Source of the DNA: Diplolepis rosae
Lineage: Eukaryota > Arthropoda > Insecta > Hymenoptera > Diplolepididae
Length of the DNA: 64,000 nucleotides
Direction of reading: 5' to 3'
Assembly: GCA_030998225.1 (NCBI GenBank)
Contig: JAPYXD010000170.1
Location: forward strand, 186,001-250,000
The stretch's first letter is position 1. Every line of letters begins with the position of its first letter. Position numbers and translations under genes: made by a program. Positions 39,801 to 53,010 of the stretch are shown here, one piece after another. The notes beneath the pieces are model-generated. The model saw only the letters and a program-made list of their open reading frames with translations, searched no databases and had not been told where the DNA came from.

Positions 39801-42800
39801 TAGCATCACGAGAAGTAAAAATGATCACATACTACGCAATGTTTGAGTAATTTTTAGTTTCGAACCTTGAAACGTGAATGCTTAATAAACTGAAAAATCG
39901 TATTTACACTTTCGTAGGTTTAGTACGAAGTTATATTGTTCGGTTTCATCTCTTCAAGCTATATTGAATCCTCTATTATCGAAGATGTCAAATACCAGAA
40001 TAACAGTTTTTAGCTTCAGGAGAAGTAAAAATATTCACATATTATGCCATGTTTGCATATTGTCTAGTGTCCAACCTAAAAAAGTGAAATTTGTCAAAAA
40101 CCTAAAAACCATATCCGCATTTTCGTATGTTCAACAAAAAGTTTTATTGTTTGCTGTCTTCGTTTTTTTCTCTATTGAATCGTATATTATCTAAAATATC
40201 AAATATGCGAATAACTGTTTTAGCATCACGAGAAGTAAAAATGATCACATACTACGCAATGTTTGAGTAATGTTTAGTTTCGAACATTGAATCATGAATG
40301 CTTAATAAACTGAAAAATCGTATTTACACTTTCGTAGGTCAAGTACGAAGTTATATTGTTCGGTTTCATCTCTTCATGCTATATTGAATCGTGTATTATC
40401 AGAGATGTCAAATACTAGAATAATAGTTTTTAGCTTCACGAGAAATGAATATATTCACATATTCTGCAATGTTTGCATATTGTCTAGTGTCGAACCTAAA
40501 AAGGGAAATATGTCAAAAACCTAAAAATCGTATCCACATTTTCGTATGTTAAACAAAAAGTTTTATTGTTCTCTTTCATCCTTTGTTGCTATATTGAATC
40601 GTGTATTTTCAAAAATATCAAAAATGCGAATAACTGTTATTAGCATCACGAGAAGTAAAAATGTTCACATACTACGCAATGTTTGAGTAATGTTTAGTTT
40701 CGAACCTTGAAACGTGAATTCTTAATAAACTGAAAAATCGTATTTACACTTTCGTAGGTCAAGTACGAAGTTATATTGTTCGGTTTCATCTCTTCATGCT
40801 ATATTGAATCGTGTATTATCAGAGATGTCAAATACCAGAATAACAGTTTTTAGCTTCACGAGAAGTGAAAATATTCACATATTCTGCAATGTTTGCATAT
40901 TGTCTAGTGTCGAACCTAAAAAAGTGAAATATGTCAAAAACCTAAAAATCGTATCCGCATTTTCGTATGTTAAACAAAAAGTTTTATTGTTCGCTTTCAT
41001 ACTTTTATGCTATATTGAATCGTGTATTATCAAAAATATGAAAAATGCGAATAACTGTTTTTAGAATCACGAGAAGTAAAAATGATCACATACTAAGCAA
41101 TGTTTGAGTAATGTTTAGTTTCGAACCTTGAAACGTGAATTCTTAATAAACTGAAAAATCGTATTTACACTTTCGTAGGTCAAGTACGAAGTTATATTGT
41201 TCGGTTTCATCTCTTCATGCTATATTGAATCGTGTATTATAAGAGATGTCAAATACCAGAATAACAGTTTTTAGCTTCACGAGAAGTGAAAATATTCACA
41301 TATTCTGCAATGTTTGCATATTGTCTAGTGTCGAACCTAAAAAAGTGAAATATGTCAAAAACCTAAAAATCGTATCCGCATTTTCGTATGTTCAACAAAA
41401 AGTTTTATTGTTTGCTGTCTTCGTTTTTTTCTATATTGAATCGTTAATTATCTAAAATATCAAATATGCGAATAACTGTTTTTAGCATCACGAGAAGTAA
41501 AAATGATCACATACTACGCAATGTTTGAGTAATGTTTAGTTTCGAACCTTGAAACGTGAATTCTTAATAAACTGAAAAATCGTATTTACACTTTCGTAGG
41601 TTAAGCACGAAGTTATATTGTTCCGTTTTATATCTTCAAGCTATATTGAATCGTGTATTATCAGAGATGTCAAATACCAGAATAACAGTTTTTAGCTTCA
41701 CGAGAAGTGAAAATATTCACATATTCTGCAATGTTTGCATATTGTCTAGTGTCGAACCTAAAAAAGTGAAATATGTCAAAAACCTAAAAATCGTATCCGC
41801 ATTTTCGTATGTTAAACAAAAAGTTTTATTGTTCGCTTTCATCATTTTATGCTATATTGAATCGTTAATTATCTAAAATATCAAATATGCGAATGACTGT
41901 TTTTAGCATCACGAGAAGTAAAAATGATCACATACTACGCAATGTTTGAGTAATGTTTAGTTTCGAACCTTGAAACGTGCATGCTTAATAATCTTAAAAA
42001 TCGTATTTACACTTTTGTAGGTTAAGCACGAAGTAGTATTGTTCGGTTTCATCTTTTCATGCTATATTGAATGGTGTATTATCGAAGTTGCCAAATATGA
42101 GAATAACAGTTTTTAGCATCACGAGAAGTAAAAATGTTCACATACTACGCAATGTTTGAGTAATGTTTAGTTTCGAACCTTGAAACGTGAATGCTTAATA
42201 AACTGAAAAATCGTATTTACACTTTCGTAGGTCAAGTACGAAGTTATATTGTTCGGTTTCATCTCTTCATGCTATATTGAATCGTGTATTATCAGAGATG
42301 TCAAATACCAGAATAACAGTTTTTAGCTTCACGAGAAGTGAAAATATTCACATATTCTGCAATGTTTGCATATTGTCTAGTGTCGAACCTAAAAAAGTGA
42401 AATATGTCAAAAACCTAAAAATCGTATCCGCATTTTCGTATGTTAAACAAAAAGTTTTATTGTTCGCTTTCATCCTTTTATGCTATATTGAATGGTGTAT
42501 TATCAAAAATATCAAATATGCGAATAACTGTTTATAGCATCACGAGAAGTAAAAATGATCACATACTAAGCAATGTTTGAGTAATGTTTAGTTTCGAACC
42601 TTGAAACATGCATGCTTAATAAACTGAAAAATCGTATTTACACTTTCGTAGGTTAAGCACGTAAGTAGTTATATTGTTCGGTTTCATCTTTGCATGCTAT
42701 ATTGAATGGTGTATTATCGAAGTTGCCAAATATGAGAATAACAGTTTTTAGCTTCGCGAGAAGCAAAAATATTCACATATTATACAATGTTTTCATATTA

Positions 42801-43930
42801 TCTAGTGTCGAACCTAAAAAAGTGAATTATGTCAAAAACCTAAAAATCGTATCCGCATTTTCGTATGATAAATAAAAAGTTTTATTGTTGGCTTTCATCC
42901 TTTAATGCTAATGCTTTTATGCTTTTATTGAATGTTGTATTATCTAAGATGTCAAATATGAGAATAACAGTTTTTAGCTTCACGAGAAGTAAAAATGATC
43001 ACATGCTACGCAATTTTTGAGTAATTTTTAGTTTCGAAACTTGAAACGTGCATTCTTAATAAACTGAAAAATCGTATTTACACTTTCGTAGGTCAGGTAC
43101 GAAGTTATATTGTTGGGTGTCATCTCTTCATGCTATATTGAATCGTGTATTATCAGAGATGTCAAATACCAGAATAACAGTTTTTAGCTTCACGAGAAGT
43201 GAAAATATTCACATAATCTGCAATGTTTGCATATTGTCTAGTGTCGAACCTAAAAAAGTGAAATATGTCAAAAACCTAAAAATCGTATCCACATTTTCGT
43301 ATGTTAAACAAAAAGTTTTATTGTTCGCTTTCATCCTTTTATGCTATATTGAATCGTGTATTATCAAAAATATCAAATATGCGAATAACTGTTTTTAGCT
43401 TCACGAGAAGTAAAAATGATCACATGCTACGCAATGTTTGAGTAATTTTTAGTTTCGAACCTTGAAACGTGCATGCTTAATAATCTTAAAAATCGTATTT
43501 ACACTTTCGTAGGTTTAGTACGAAGTTATATTGTTCGGTTTCATCTCTTCAAGCTATATTGAATTGTGTATTATCGAAGTTGCCAAATATGAGAATAACA
43601 GTTTTTAGCATCACGAGAAGTAAAAATGATCACATACTAAGCAATGTTTGAGTAATGTTTAGTTTCGAACCTTGAAACGTGAATGCTTAATAAACTGAAA
43701 AATCGTATTTACACTTTCGTAGGTCAAGTACGAAGTTATATTGTTCGGTTTCATCTCTTCATGCTGTATTGAATCGTGTATTATCAGATTATCATCATTC
43801 TGCAATGTTTGCATATTGTCTAGTGTCGAACCTAAAAAAGTGAAATATGTCAAAAACCTCAAAATCGTATCCGCATTTTCGTATGTTAAATAAAAAGTTT
43901 TATTGTTCGCTTTCATCCTTTTATGCTATA
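36805..43930 (+). repeat. Zone 2: regular dimers, mainly gtgaaatatgtc A subfamily
   Basis: A starts at 37015, 37436, 37857, 38278, 38700, 39122, 39543, 39964, 40384, 40804, 41225 and 41646, spaced 420-422 bp. Then come an H hybrid (42067), A 42277, B+4 42488, A 42702, a B with a 15-bp insertion, A 43138, H 43559 and A-d49 43769. Most A halves read gtgaaatatgtc; those at 39543 and 42702 read gtgaattatgtc. The X, T, A-d13, B-d35 and B-d101 variants are absent. Units near 39964 and 41225 carry the divergent tail (gtcttcgtttttttc) otherwise seen before B-d101. Confidence 0.85.
42902..42934 (+). repeat. 15-bp expansion of the A/B junction (first copy)
   Basis: The junction reads atgctaatgcttttatgc before ttttattgaat, instead of atgctatattgaat, adding 15 bp and making the dimer 436 bp (42702 to 43138). 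The same change sits at 56515-56540, 13.61 kb downstream, where the dimer is also 436 bp (56313 to 56749). Confidence 0.8.
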
Positions 43931-46900
43931 TTGAATGGTGTATTATCAAAAATATCAAATATGCGAATAACTGTTTATAGCATCACGAGAAGTAAAAATG
44001 ATCACATACTAAGCAATGTTTGAGTAATGTTTAGTTTCGAACCTTGAAACATGCATGCTTAATAAACTGAAAAATCGTATTTACACTTTCGTAGGTCAAG
44101 TACGTAAGTAGTTATATTGTTCGGTTTCATCTTTGCATGCTATATTGAATGGTGTATTATCGAAGTTGCCAAATATGAGAATAACAGTTTTTAGCTTCGC
44201 GAGAAGCAAAAATATTCACATATTATACAATGTTTTCATATTATCTAGTGTCGAACCTAAAAAAGTGAATTATGTCAAAAACCTAAAAATCGTATCCGCA
44301 TTTTCGTATGTTAAACAAAAAGTTTTATTGTTCGCTTTCATCATTTTATGCTATATTGAATCGTGTATTATCAAAAATATCAAATATGCGAATAACTGTT
44401 TTTAGCATCACGAGAAGTAAAAATGATCACATACTACGCAATGTTTGAGTAATGTTTAGTTTCGAACCTTGAAACGTGAATGCTTAATAAACTGAAAAAT
44501 CGTATTTACACTTTCGTAGGTCAAGTACGAAGTTATATTGTTCGGTTTCATCTCTTCATGCTATATTGAATCGTGTATTATCAGAGATGTCAAATACCAG
44601 AATAACAGTTTTTAGCTTCACGAGAAGTGAAAATATTCACATATTCTGCAATGTTTGCATATTGTCTAGTGTCGAACCTAAAAAAGTGAATTATGTCAAA
44701 AACCTAAAAATCGTATCCGCATTTTCGTATGTTAAACAAAAAGTTTTATTGTTCGCTTTCATCCTTTTATGCTATATTGAATCGTGTATTATCAAAAATA
44801 TCAAATATGCGAATAACTGTTTTTAGCATCACGAGAAGTAAAAATGATCACATACTACGCAATGTTTGAGTAATGTTTAGTTTCGAACCTTGAAACGTGC
44901 ATGCTTAATAAACTGAAAAATCGTATTTACACTTTCGTAGGTCAAGTACAAAGTTATATTGTTCGGTTTCATCTTTTCATGCTATATTGAATGGTGTATT
45001 ATCGAAGTTGCCAAATATGAGACTACCAGTGTTTAGCATCACGAGAAGTAAAAATGTTCACATACTACGCAATGTTTGAGTATTGTCTAGTTTCGAACCT
45101 TGAAACATGAATGCTGTAATAAACCTAAAAATCGTATTTACACTTTCGTAGGTTAAGTACAAAGTTTTATTGTTCGATTTCATCTTTTCATGCTATATTG
45201 AATGGTGTATTATCGAAAATGCCAAATATGAGAATAACTGTTTTTAGCATCACGAGAAGTAAAAATGTTCACATACTACGCAATGTTGGAGTAATGTTTA
45301 ATTTCGTACCTTGAAACGTGCATGCTTAATAAACTGAAAAATCGTATTTACACTTTCGTAGGTTAAGCACGAAGTAATATTGTTCGGTTTCATCTTTTCA
45401 AGCTATATTGAATCCTGTATTATCGAAGTTGCCAAATATGAGAATAACAGTTTTTAGCTTCACGAGAAGTGAAAATATTCACATATTATGCAATGTTTGC
45501 ATATTGTCTAGTGTCGAACCTAAAAAAGTGAATTATGTCAAAAACCTAAAAATCGTATCCGCATTTTCGTATGTTAAACAAAAAGTTTTATTGTTCGCTT
45601 TCATCCTTTTATGCTATATTGAATCGTGTATTATCAAAAATATCAAATATGCGAATAACTGTTTTTAGCATCACGAGAAGTAAAAATGATCACATACTAC
45701 GCAATGTTTGAGTAATTTTTAGTTTCGAACCTTGAAACGTGCATGCTTAATAAACTGAAAAATCGTATTTACACTTTCGTAGGTCAAGTACGAAGTTATA
45801 TTGTTCGGTTTCATCTCTTCATGCTGTATTGAATCGTGTATTATCAGATTATCATCATTCTGCAATGTTTGCATATTGTCTAGTGTCGAACCTAAAAAAG
45901 TGAATTATGTCAAAAACCTAAAAATCGTATCCGCATTTTCGTATGTTAAACAAAAAGTTTTATTGTTCGCTTTCATCAGTTTATGCTATATTGAATCGTG
46001 TATTATCTAAAATATCGAATATGCGAATAACTGTTTTTAGCATCACGAGAAGTAAAAATGATCACATACTACGCAATGTTTGAGTAATTTTTAGTTTCGA
46101 ACCTTGAAACGTGCATGCTTAATAAACTTAAAAATCGTATTTACACTTTCGTAGGTTTAGTACGAAGTTATATTGTTCGGTTTCATCTCTTCAAGCTATA
46201 TTGAATCCTGTATTATCGAAGATGTCAAATACCAGAATAACAGTTTTTAGCTTCACGAGAAGTGAAAATATTCACATATTATGCAATGTTTGCATATTGT
46301 CTAGTGTCGAACCTTAAAAAGTGAATTATGTCAAAAACCTAAAAATCGTATCCGCATTTTCGTATGTTAAACAAAAAGTTTTATTGTTCGCTTTCATCCT
46401 TTTATGCTATATTGAATCGTGTATTATCAAAAATATCAAATATGCGAATAACTGTTTTTAGCATCACGAGAAGTAAAAATGATCACATACTACGCAATGT
46501 TTGAGTAATGTTTAGTTTCGAACCTTGAAACGTGCATGCTTAATAAACTGAAAAATCGTATTTACACTTTCGTAGGTCAAGTACGAAGTTATATTGTTCG
46601 GTTTCATCTTTTCATGCTATATTGAATGGTGTATTATCGAAGTTGCCAAATATGAGAATAACAGTTTTTAGCATCACGAGAAGTAAAAATGTTCACATAC
46701 TACGCAATGTTTGAGTAATCTTTAGTTTCGAACCTTGAAACGTGAATGCTTAATAAACTGAAAAATCGTATTTACACTTTCGTAGGTCAAGTACGAAGTT
46801 ATATTGTTCGGTTTCATCTCTTCATGCTGTATTGAATCGTGTATTATCAGATTATCATCATTCTGCAATGTTTGCATATTGTCTAGTGTCGAACCTACAA

Positions 46901-49900
46901 AAGTGAATTATGTCAAAAACCTAAAAATCGTATCCGCATTTTCGTATGTTAAATAAAAAGTTTTATTGTTCGCTTTCATCCTTTTATGCTATATTGAATC
47001 GTGTATTATCAAAAATATCAAATATGCGAATAACTGTTTTTAGCATCACGAGAAGTAAAAATGATCACATACTAAGCAATGTTTGAGTAATGTTTAGTTT
47101 CGAACCTTGAAACGTGCATGCTTAATAAACTGAAAAATCGTATTTACACTTTCGTAGGACAAGTACAATGTTATATTGTTCGGTTTCATCTTTTCATGCT
47201 ATATTGAATGGTGTATTATCGAAGTTGCCAAATATGAGAATAACAGTTTTTAGCTTCGCGAGAAGTAAAAATATTCACACATTATGCAATGTTTGCATAT
47301 TATCTAGTGTTGAACCTAAAAAAGTGAATTGTGTCAAAAACCTAAAAATCGTATCCGCATTTTCGTATGTTAAATAAAAAGTTTTATTGTTCGCTTTCAT
47401 CCTTTTATGCTATATTGAATGGTGTATTATCAAAAATATCAAATATGCGAATAACTGTTTTTAGCATCACGAGAAGTAAAAATGTTCACATACTACGCAA
47501 TGTTTGAGTAATGTTTAGTTTCGAACCTTGAAACGTGAATGCTTAATAAACTGAAAAATCGTATTTACACTTTCGTAGGTCAAGTACGAAGTTATATTGT
47601 TCGGTTTCATCTCTTCATGCTATATTGAATCGTGTATTATCAGAGATGTCAAATACCAGAATAACAGTTTTTAGCTTCACGAGAAGTGAAAATATTCACA
47701 TATTCTGCAATGTTTGCATATTGTCTAGTGTCTAACCTTAAATAGTTAATTATGTCAAAAACCTAAAAATCGTATCCGCATTTTCGTATGTTAAACAAAA
47801 AGTTTTATTGTTCGCTTTCATCCTTTTATGCTATATTGAATCGTGTATTATCAAAAATATCAAATATGCGAATAACTGTTTTTAGCATCACGAGAAGTAA
47901 AAATGATCACATACTACGCAATGTTTGAGTAATGTTTAGTTTCGAACCTTGAAACGTGCATGCTTAATAAACTGAAAAATCGTATTTACACTTTCGTAGG
48001 TTAAGTACGAAGTTATATTGTTCGGTTTCATCTTTTCATGCTATATTGAATTGTGTATTATCGGAGTTGCCAAATATGAGAATAACAGTTTTTAGCATCA
48101 CTAGAAGTAAAAATGTTCACATACTACGCAATGTTTGCATATAGTCTAGTGTCGAACCTTAAAAAGTGAATTATGTCAAAAACCTAAAAATCGTATCCGC
48201 ATTTTCGTATGCTAAACAAAAAGTTTTATTGTTCGCTTTCAACCTTTTATGCTATATTGAATCGTGTATTATCAAAAATATCAAATATGCGAATAACTGT
48301 TTTTAGCATCACGAGAAGTAAAAATGTTCACATACTACGCAATGTTTGAGTAATGTTTAGTTTCGAACCTTGAAACGTGCATGCTTAATAAACTGAAAAA
48401 TCGTATTTACACTTTCGTAGGTTAAGCACGAAGTAATATTGTTCGGTTTTTCCTTTTCATGCTATACTGAATTGTGTATTATCGAAGTTGCCAAATATGC
48501 GAATAACTGTTTTTAGCATCACGAAAAGTGAAAATATTCACATATTCTGCAATGTTTGCATATTGTCTAGTGTCGAACCTAAAAAAGTGAATTATGTTAA
48601 AAACCTAAAAATCGTATCCGCATTTTCGTATGTTAAACAAAAAGTTTTATTGTTCGCTTTCATACTTTTATGCTATATTGAATCGTGTATTATCAAAAAT
48701 ATCAAATATGCGAATAACTGTTTTTAGCATCACGAGAAGTAAAAATGATCTCATGCTACGCAATGTTTGAGTAATTTTTAGTTTCGAACCTTGAAACGTG
48801 CATGCTTAATTATCTTAAAAATCGTATTTACACTTTCGTAGGTTAAGCACGAAGTAGTATTGTTCGGTTTCTCCTTTCATGCTATATTGAATTGTGTATT
48901 ATCGAAGTTGCCAAATATGAGAATAACAATTTTTAGCTTCACGAGATGTAAAAATATTCACATATTATGCAATGTTTGCATATTGTCTAGTGTCGAACCT
49001 AAAAAAGTGAATTGTGTCAAAAACCTAAAAATCGTATCCACATTTTCGTATGTTAAATAAAAAGTTTTATTGTTCGCTTTCATACTTTTATGCTATATTG
49101 AATCGTGTATTATCAAAAATATCAAATATGCGAATAACTGTTTTTAGCATCACGAGAAGTTAAAATGTTCACATACTACGCAATGTTTGAGTAATGTTTA
49201 GTTTCGAACCTTGAAACGTGAATGCTTAATAAACTGAAAAATCGTATTTACACTTTCGTAGGTCAAGTACGAAGTTATATTGTTCGGTTTCATTACTTCA
49301 TGCTATATTCAATCGTGTATTATCAGAGATGTCAAATACCAGAATAACAGTTTTTAGCTTCACGAGAAGTGAAAATATTCACATATTATGCAAAGTTTGC
49401 ATATTTTCTAGTGTCGAACCTACAAAAGTGAATTATGTCAAAAACCTAAAAATCGTATCCGCATTTTCGTATGTTAAACAAAAAGTTTTATTGTTCGCTT
49501 TCATCGTTTTATGCTATATTGAATCGTGTATTATCAAAAATATCAAATATGCGAATAACTGTTTTTAGCATCACGAGAAGTAAAAATGATCACATGGTAC
49601 GCAATGTTTGAGTAATTTTTAGTTTCGAACCTTGAAACGTGCATGCTTAATAATCTTAAAAATCGTATTTACACTTTTGTAGGATTAGTACGAAGTTATA
49701 TTATTCGGTTTCATCTCTTCAAGCTATATTGAATCCTGTATTATCGAAGATGTCAAATACCAGAATAACAGTTTTTAGCTTCACGAGAAGTGAAAATATT
49801 CACATATTATGCAATGTTTGCATATTGTCTAGTGTCGAACCTTAAAAAGTGAATTATGTCAAAAACCTAAAAATCGTATCCGCATTTTCGTATGCTAAAC

Positions 49901-52679
49901 AAAAAGTTTTATTGTTCGCTTTCATACTTTTGTGCTATATTGAATAGTGTATTATCAAAAATATCAAATATACGAATAACTGTTTTTAGCATCACGAGAA
50001 GTAAAAATGTTCACATACTACGCAATGTTTGAGTAATGTTTAGTTTCGTACCTTGAAACGTGCATGCTTAGTAAACTGAAAAATCGTATTTACACTTTCG
50101 TAGGTTCAAGTACAAAGTTATATTGTTCGGTTTCATCGTTTCATGCTATATTGAATGGTGTATTATCGAAGTTGCCAAATATGAGAATAACAATTTTTAG
50201 CTTCACGAGAAGTAAAAATATTCACATATTATGCAATGTTTGCATATTGTCTAGTGTCGAACCTAAAAAAGTGAATTATGTCAAAAACCTAAAAATCGTA
50301 TCCGCATTTTCGTATGTTAAACAAAAAGTTTTATTGTTCGCTTTCATCCTTTTATGCTATATTGAATCGTGTATTATCAAAAATATCAAATATGCGAATA
50401 ACTGTTTTTAGCATCACGAAAAGTAAAAATGATCACATACTACGCAATGTTTGAGTAATGTTTAGTTTCGAACCTTGAAACGTGCATGCTTAATAATCTT
50501 AAAAATCGTATTTACACTTTCGTAGGTTTAGTACGAAGTTATATTGTTCGGTTTCATCTCTTCAAGCTATATTGAATCCTGTATTATCGAAGTTGCCAAA
50601 TATGAGAATAACAGTTTTTAGCTTCACGAGAAGTGAAAATATTCACATATTATGCAATGTTTGCATATTGTCTAGTGTCGAACCTAAAAAAGTGAATTAT
50701 GTCAAAAACCTAAAAATCGTATCCGCATTTTCGTATGTTAAATAAAAAGTTTTATTGTTCGCTTTCATCCTTTTATGCTATATTGAATGGTGTATTATCA
50801 AAAATATCAAATATGCGAATAACTGTTTTTAGCATCACGAGAAGTAAAAATGATCACATACTAAGCAATGTTTGAGTAATGTTTAGTTTCGAACCTTGAA
50901 ACATGCATGCTTAATAAACTGAAAAATCGTATTTACACTTTCGTAGGTCAAGTACGTAAGTAGTTATATTGTTCGGTTTCATCTTTTCATGCTATATTGA
51001 ATGGTGTATTATCAAAAATATCAAATATGCGAATAACTGATTTCGCATCACGAGAAGTAAAAATATTCACATATTATGCAATGTTTGCATATTATCTAGT
51101 GTCGAACCTGAAAAAGTGAATTTAGTCAAAAACCTAAAAATCGTATTCGCATTTTCGTATGTTAAATAAAAAGTTTTATTGTTCGCTTTCATCCTTTTAT
51201 GCTATATTGAATGGTGTATTATCATAAATATCAAATATGCGAATAACTGTTTTTAGCATCACGAGAAGTAAAAATGTTCACATACTACGCAATGTTTGAG
51301 TAATGTTTAGTTTCGAACCTTGAAACGTGAATGCTTAATAAACTGAAAAATCGTATTTACACTTTCGTAGGTCAAGTACGAAGTTATATTGTTCGGTTTC
51401 ATCTCTTCATGCTATATTGAATCGTGTATTATCAGAGATGTCAAATACCAGAATAACAGTTTTTAGCTTCACGAGAAGTGAAAATATTCACATATTCTGC
51501 AATGTTTGCATATTGTCTAGTGTCGAACCTAAAAAAGTGAATTATGTCAAAAACCTAAAAATCGTATCCACATTTTCGTATGTTAAACAAAAAGTTTTAT
51601 TGTTCGCTTTCATCCTTTTATGCTATATTGAATCGTGTATTATCAAAAATATCAAATATGCGAATAACTGTTTTTAGCATCACGAGAAGTAAAAATGATC
51701 ACATGCTACGCAATGTTTGAGTAATTTTTAGTTTCGAACCTTGAAACGTGCATGCTTAATAATCTTAAAAATCGTATTTACACTTTCGTAGGTTTAGTAC
51801 GAAGTTATATTGTTCGGTTTCATCTCTTCAAGCTATATTGAATCCTGTATTATCGAAGATGTCAAATACCAGAATAACAGTTTTTAGCTTCACGAGAAGT
51901 GAAAATATTCACATATTATGCAATGTTTGCATATTGTCTAGTGTCGAACCTTAAAAAGTGAATTATGTCAAAAACCTAAAAATCGTATCCGCATTTTCGT
52001 ATGCTAAACAAAAAGTTTTATTGTTCGCTTTCATCCTTTTATGCTATATTGAATAGTGTATTATCAAAAACATCAAATATGCGAATAACTGTTTTTAGCA
52101 TCACGAGAAGTAAAAAGGTTCACATACTACGCAATGTTTGAGTAATCTTTAGTTTCGAACCTTGAAACATGCAAGCTTAATAAACTGAAAAATCGTATTT
52201 ACACTTTCGTAGGTCAAGTACAAAGTAATATTGTTCGGTTTCATCTTTTCATGCTATATTGAATGGTGTATTATCGAAGTTGCCAAATATGAGAATAACA
52301 GTTTTTAGCATCACGAGAAGTAAAAATGTTCACATACTACGCAATGTTTGCATATTGTCTAGTGTCGAACCTAAAAAAGTGAATTATGTCAAAAACCTAA
52401 AAATCGTATTCGCATTTTCGTATGTTAAACAAGAAGTTTTATTGTTCGCTTTCATCCTTTTATGCTATATTGAATCGTGTATTATCAAAAATATCAAATA
52501 TACGAATAACTGTTTTTAGCATCACGAGAAGTAAAAATGTTCACATACTACGCAATGTTTGAGTAATGTTTAGTTTCGAACCTTGAAACGTGCATGCTTA
52601 ATAAACTGAAAAATCGTATTTACACTTTCGTAGGTTAAATACGAAGTTATATTGTTCGGTTTCATCTTTTCATGCTATA

Positions 52680-52890
52680 TTGAATTGTGTATTATCGAAG
52701 TTGCCAAATATGCGAATAACTGTTTTTAGCTTCACGAGAAGTGAAAATATTCACATATTATGCAATGTTTGCATATTGTCTAGTGTCGAACCTAAAAAAG
52801 TGAATTATGTCAAAAACCTAAAAATCGTATCCGCATTTTCGTATGTTAAACAAAAAGTTTTATTGTTCGCTTTCATCCTTTTATGCTATA
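52680..52890 (+). repeat. A half-unit, type copy (211 bp)
   Basis: The A form carries gtgtcgaaccta, gtcaaaaacctaaaaatcg, cgcattttcgtatgttaaac and a tail in ttgttcgctttcatcc. Two alternative heads occur: cgaagttgccaaatatgag (this class) and cagagatgtcaaataccag (for example 53522). Middles differ as ttatgcaatg or ttctgcaatg, and as gtgaaatatgtc or gtgaattatgtc. The combinations are shuffled among units, which indicates conversion or recombination inside the half-unit. Confidence 0.93.
52782..52792 (-). promoter_or_regulatory. tRNA B-box-like motif in the A half
   Basis: Read on the minus strand this is GGTTCGACACT, matching 10 of 11 positions of the RNA polymerase III internal B box (GGTTCGANNCC). 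It recurs in nearly every A half at the same place. No convincing A box is visible 30-60 bp upstream on that strand, so promoter activity is only a possibility. Confidence 0.25.
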
Positions 52891-52992
52891 TTGAATCGTG
52901 TATTATCAAAAATATCAAATATGCGAATAACTGTTTTTAGCATCACGAGAAGTAAAAATGATCACATACTACGCAATGTTTGAGTAATGTTT

Positions 52993-53003
52993 AGTTTCGA
53001 ACC
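52993..53003 (-). promoter_or_regulatory. tRNA B-box-like motif in the B half
   Basis: The minus strand reads GGTTCGAAACT, again 10 of 11 against the B-box consensus, exactly 211 bp from the A-half copy. Its core survives in both half-units although the surrounding sequence has diverged. It overlaps a small inverted repeat (52994-53010). Confidence 0.25.
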
Positions 53004-53010
53004 TTGAAAC
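52994..53010. repeat. Short inverted repeat in the B half
   Basis: gtttc and gaaac flank a 7-base spacer (gaacctt) and could pair as a 5-bp stem. The same spot contains the palindrome ttcgaa. The arms are kept in most B units (some read gaaactt or gaatctt), while the A half has lost one arm. Small dyads are common binding-site candidates in satellites, but no factor can be named from sequence. Confidence 0.4.

Noticed and set aside
3053..43916. Minus-strand open frames of 60-102 codons recurring near A-d49 and A-d13 units and in a few other A/B units
   Set aside because: They are antisense readings of the same units and appear where deletions happen to join frames (A-d49: 3053, 10008, 17931, 19628, 21220, 26422, 43659). 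Nothing supports coding.
52782..53003. tRNA genes suggested by the minus-strand GGTTCGA motif
   Set aside because: No cloverleaf, acceptor stem or A box can be built around it; the T-arm-like stem flanking the motif is missing in A and out of register in B.
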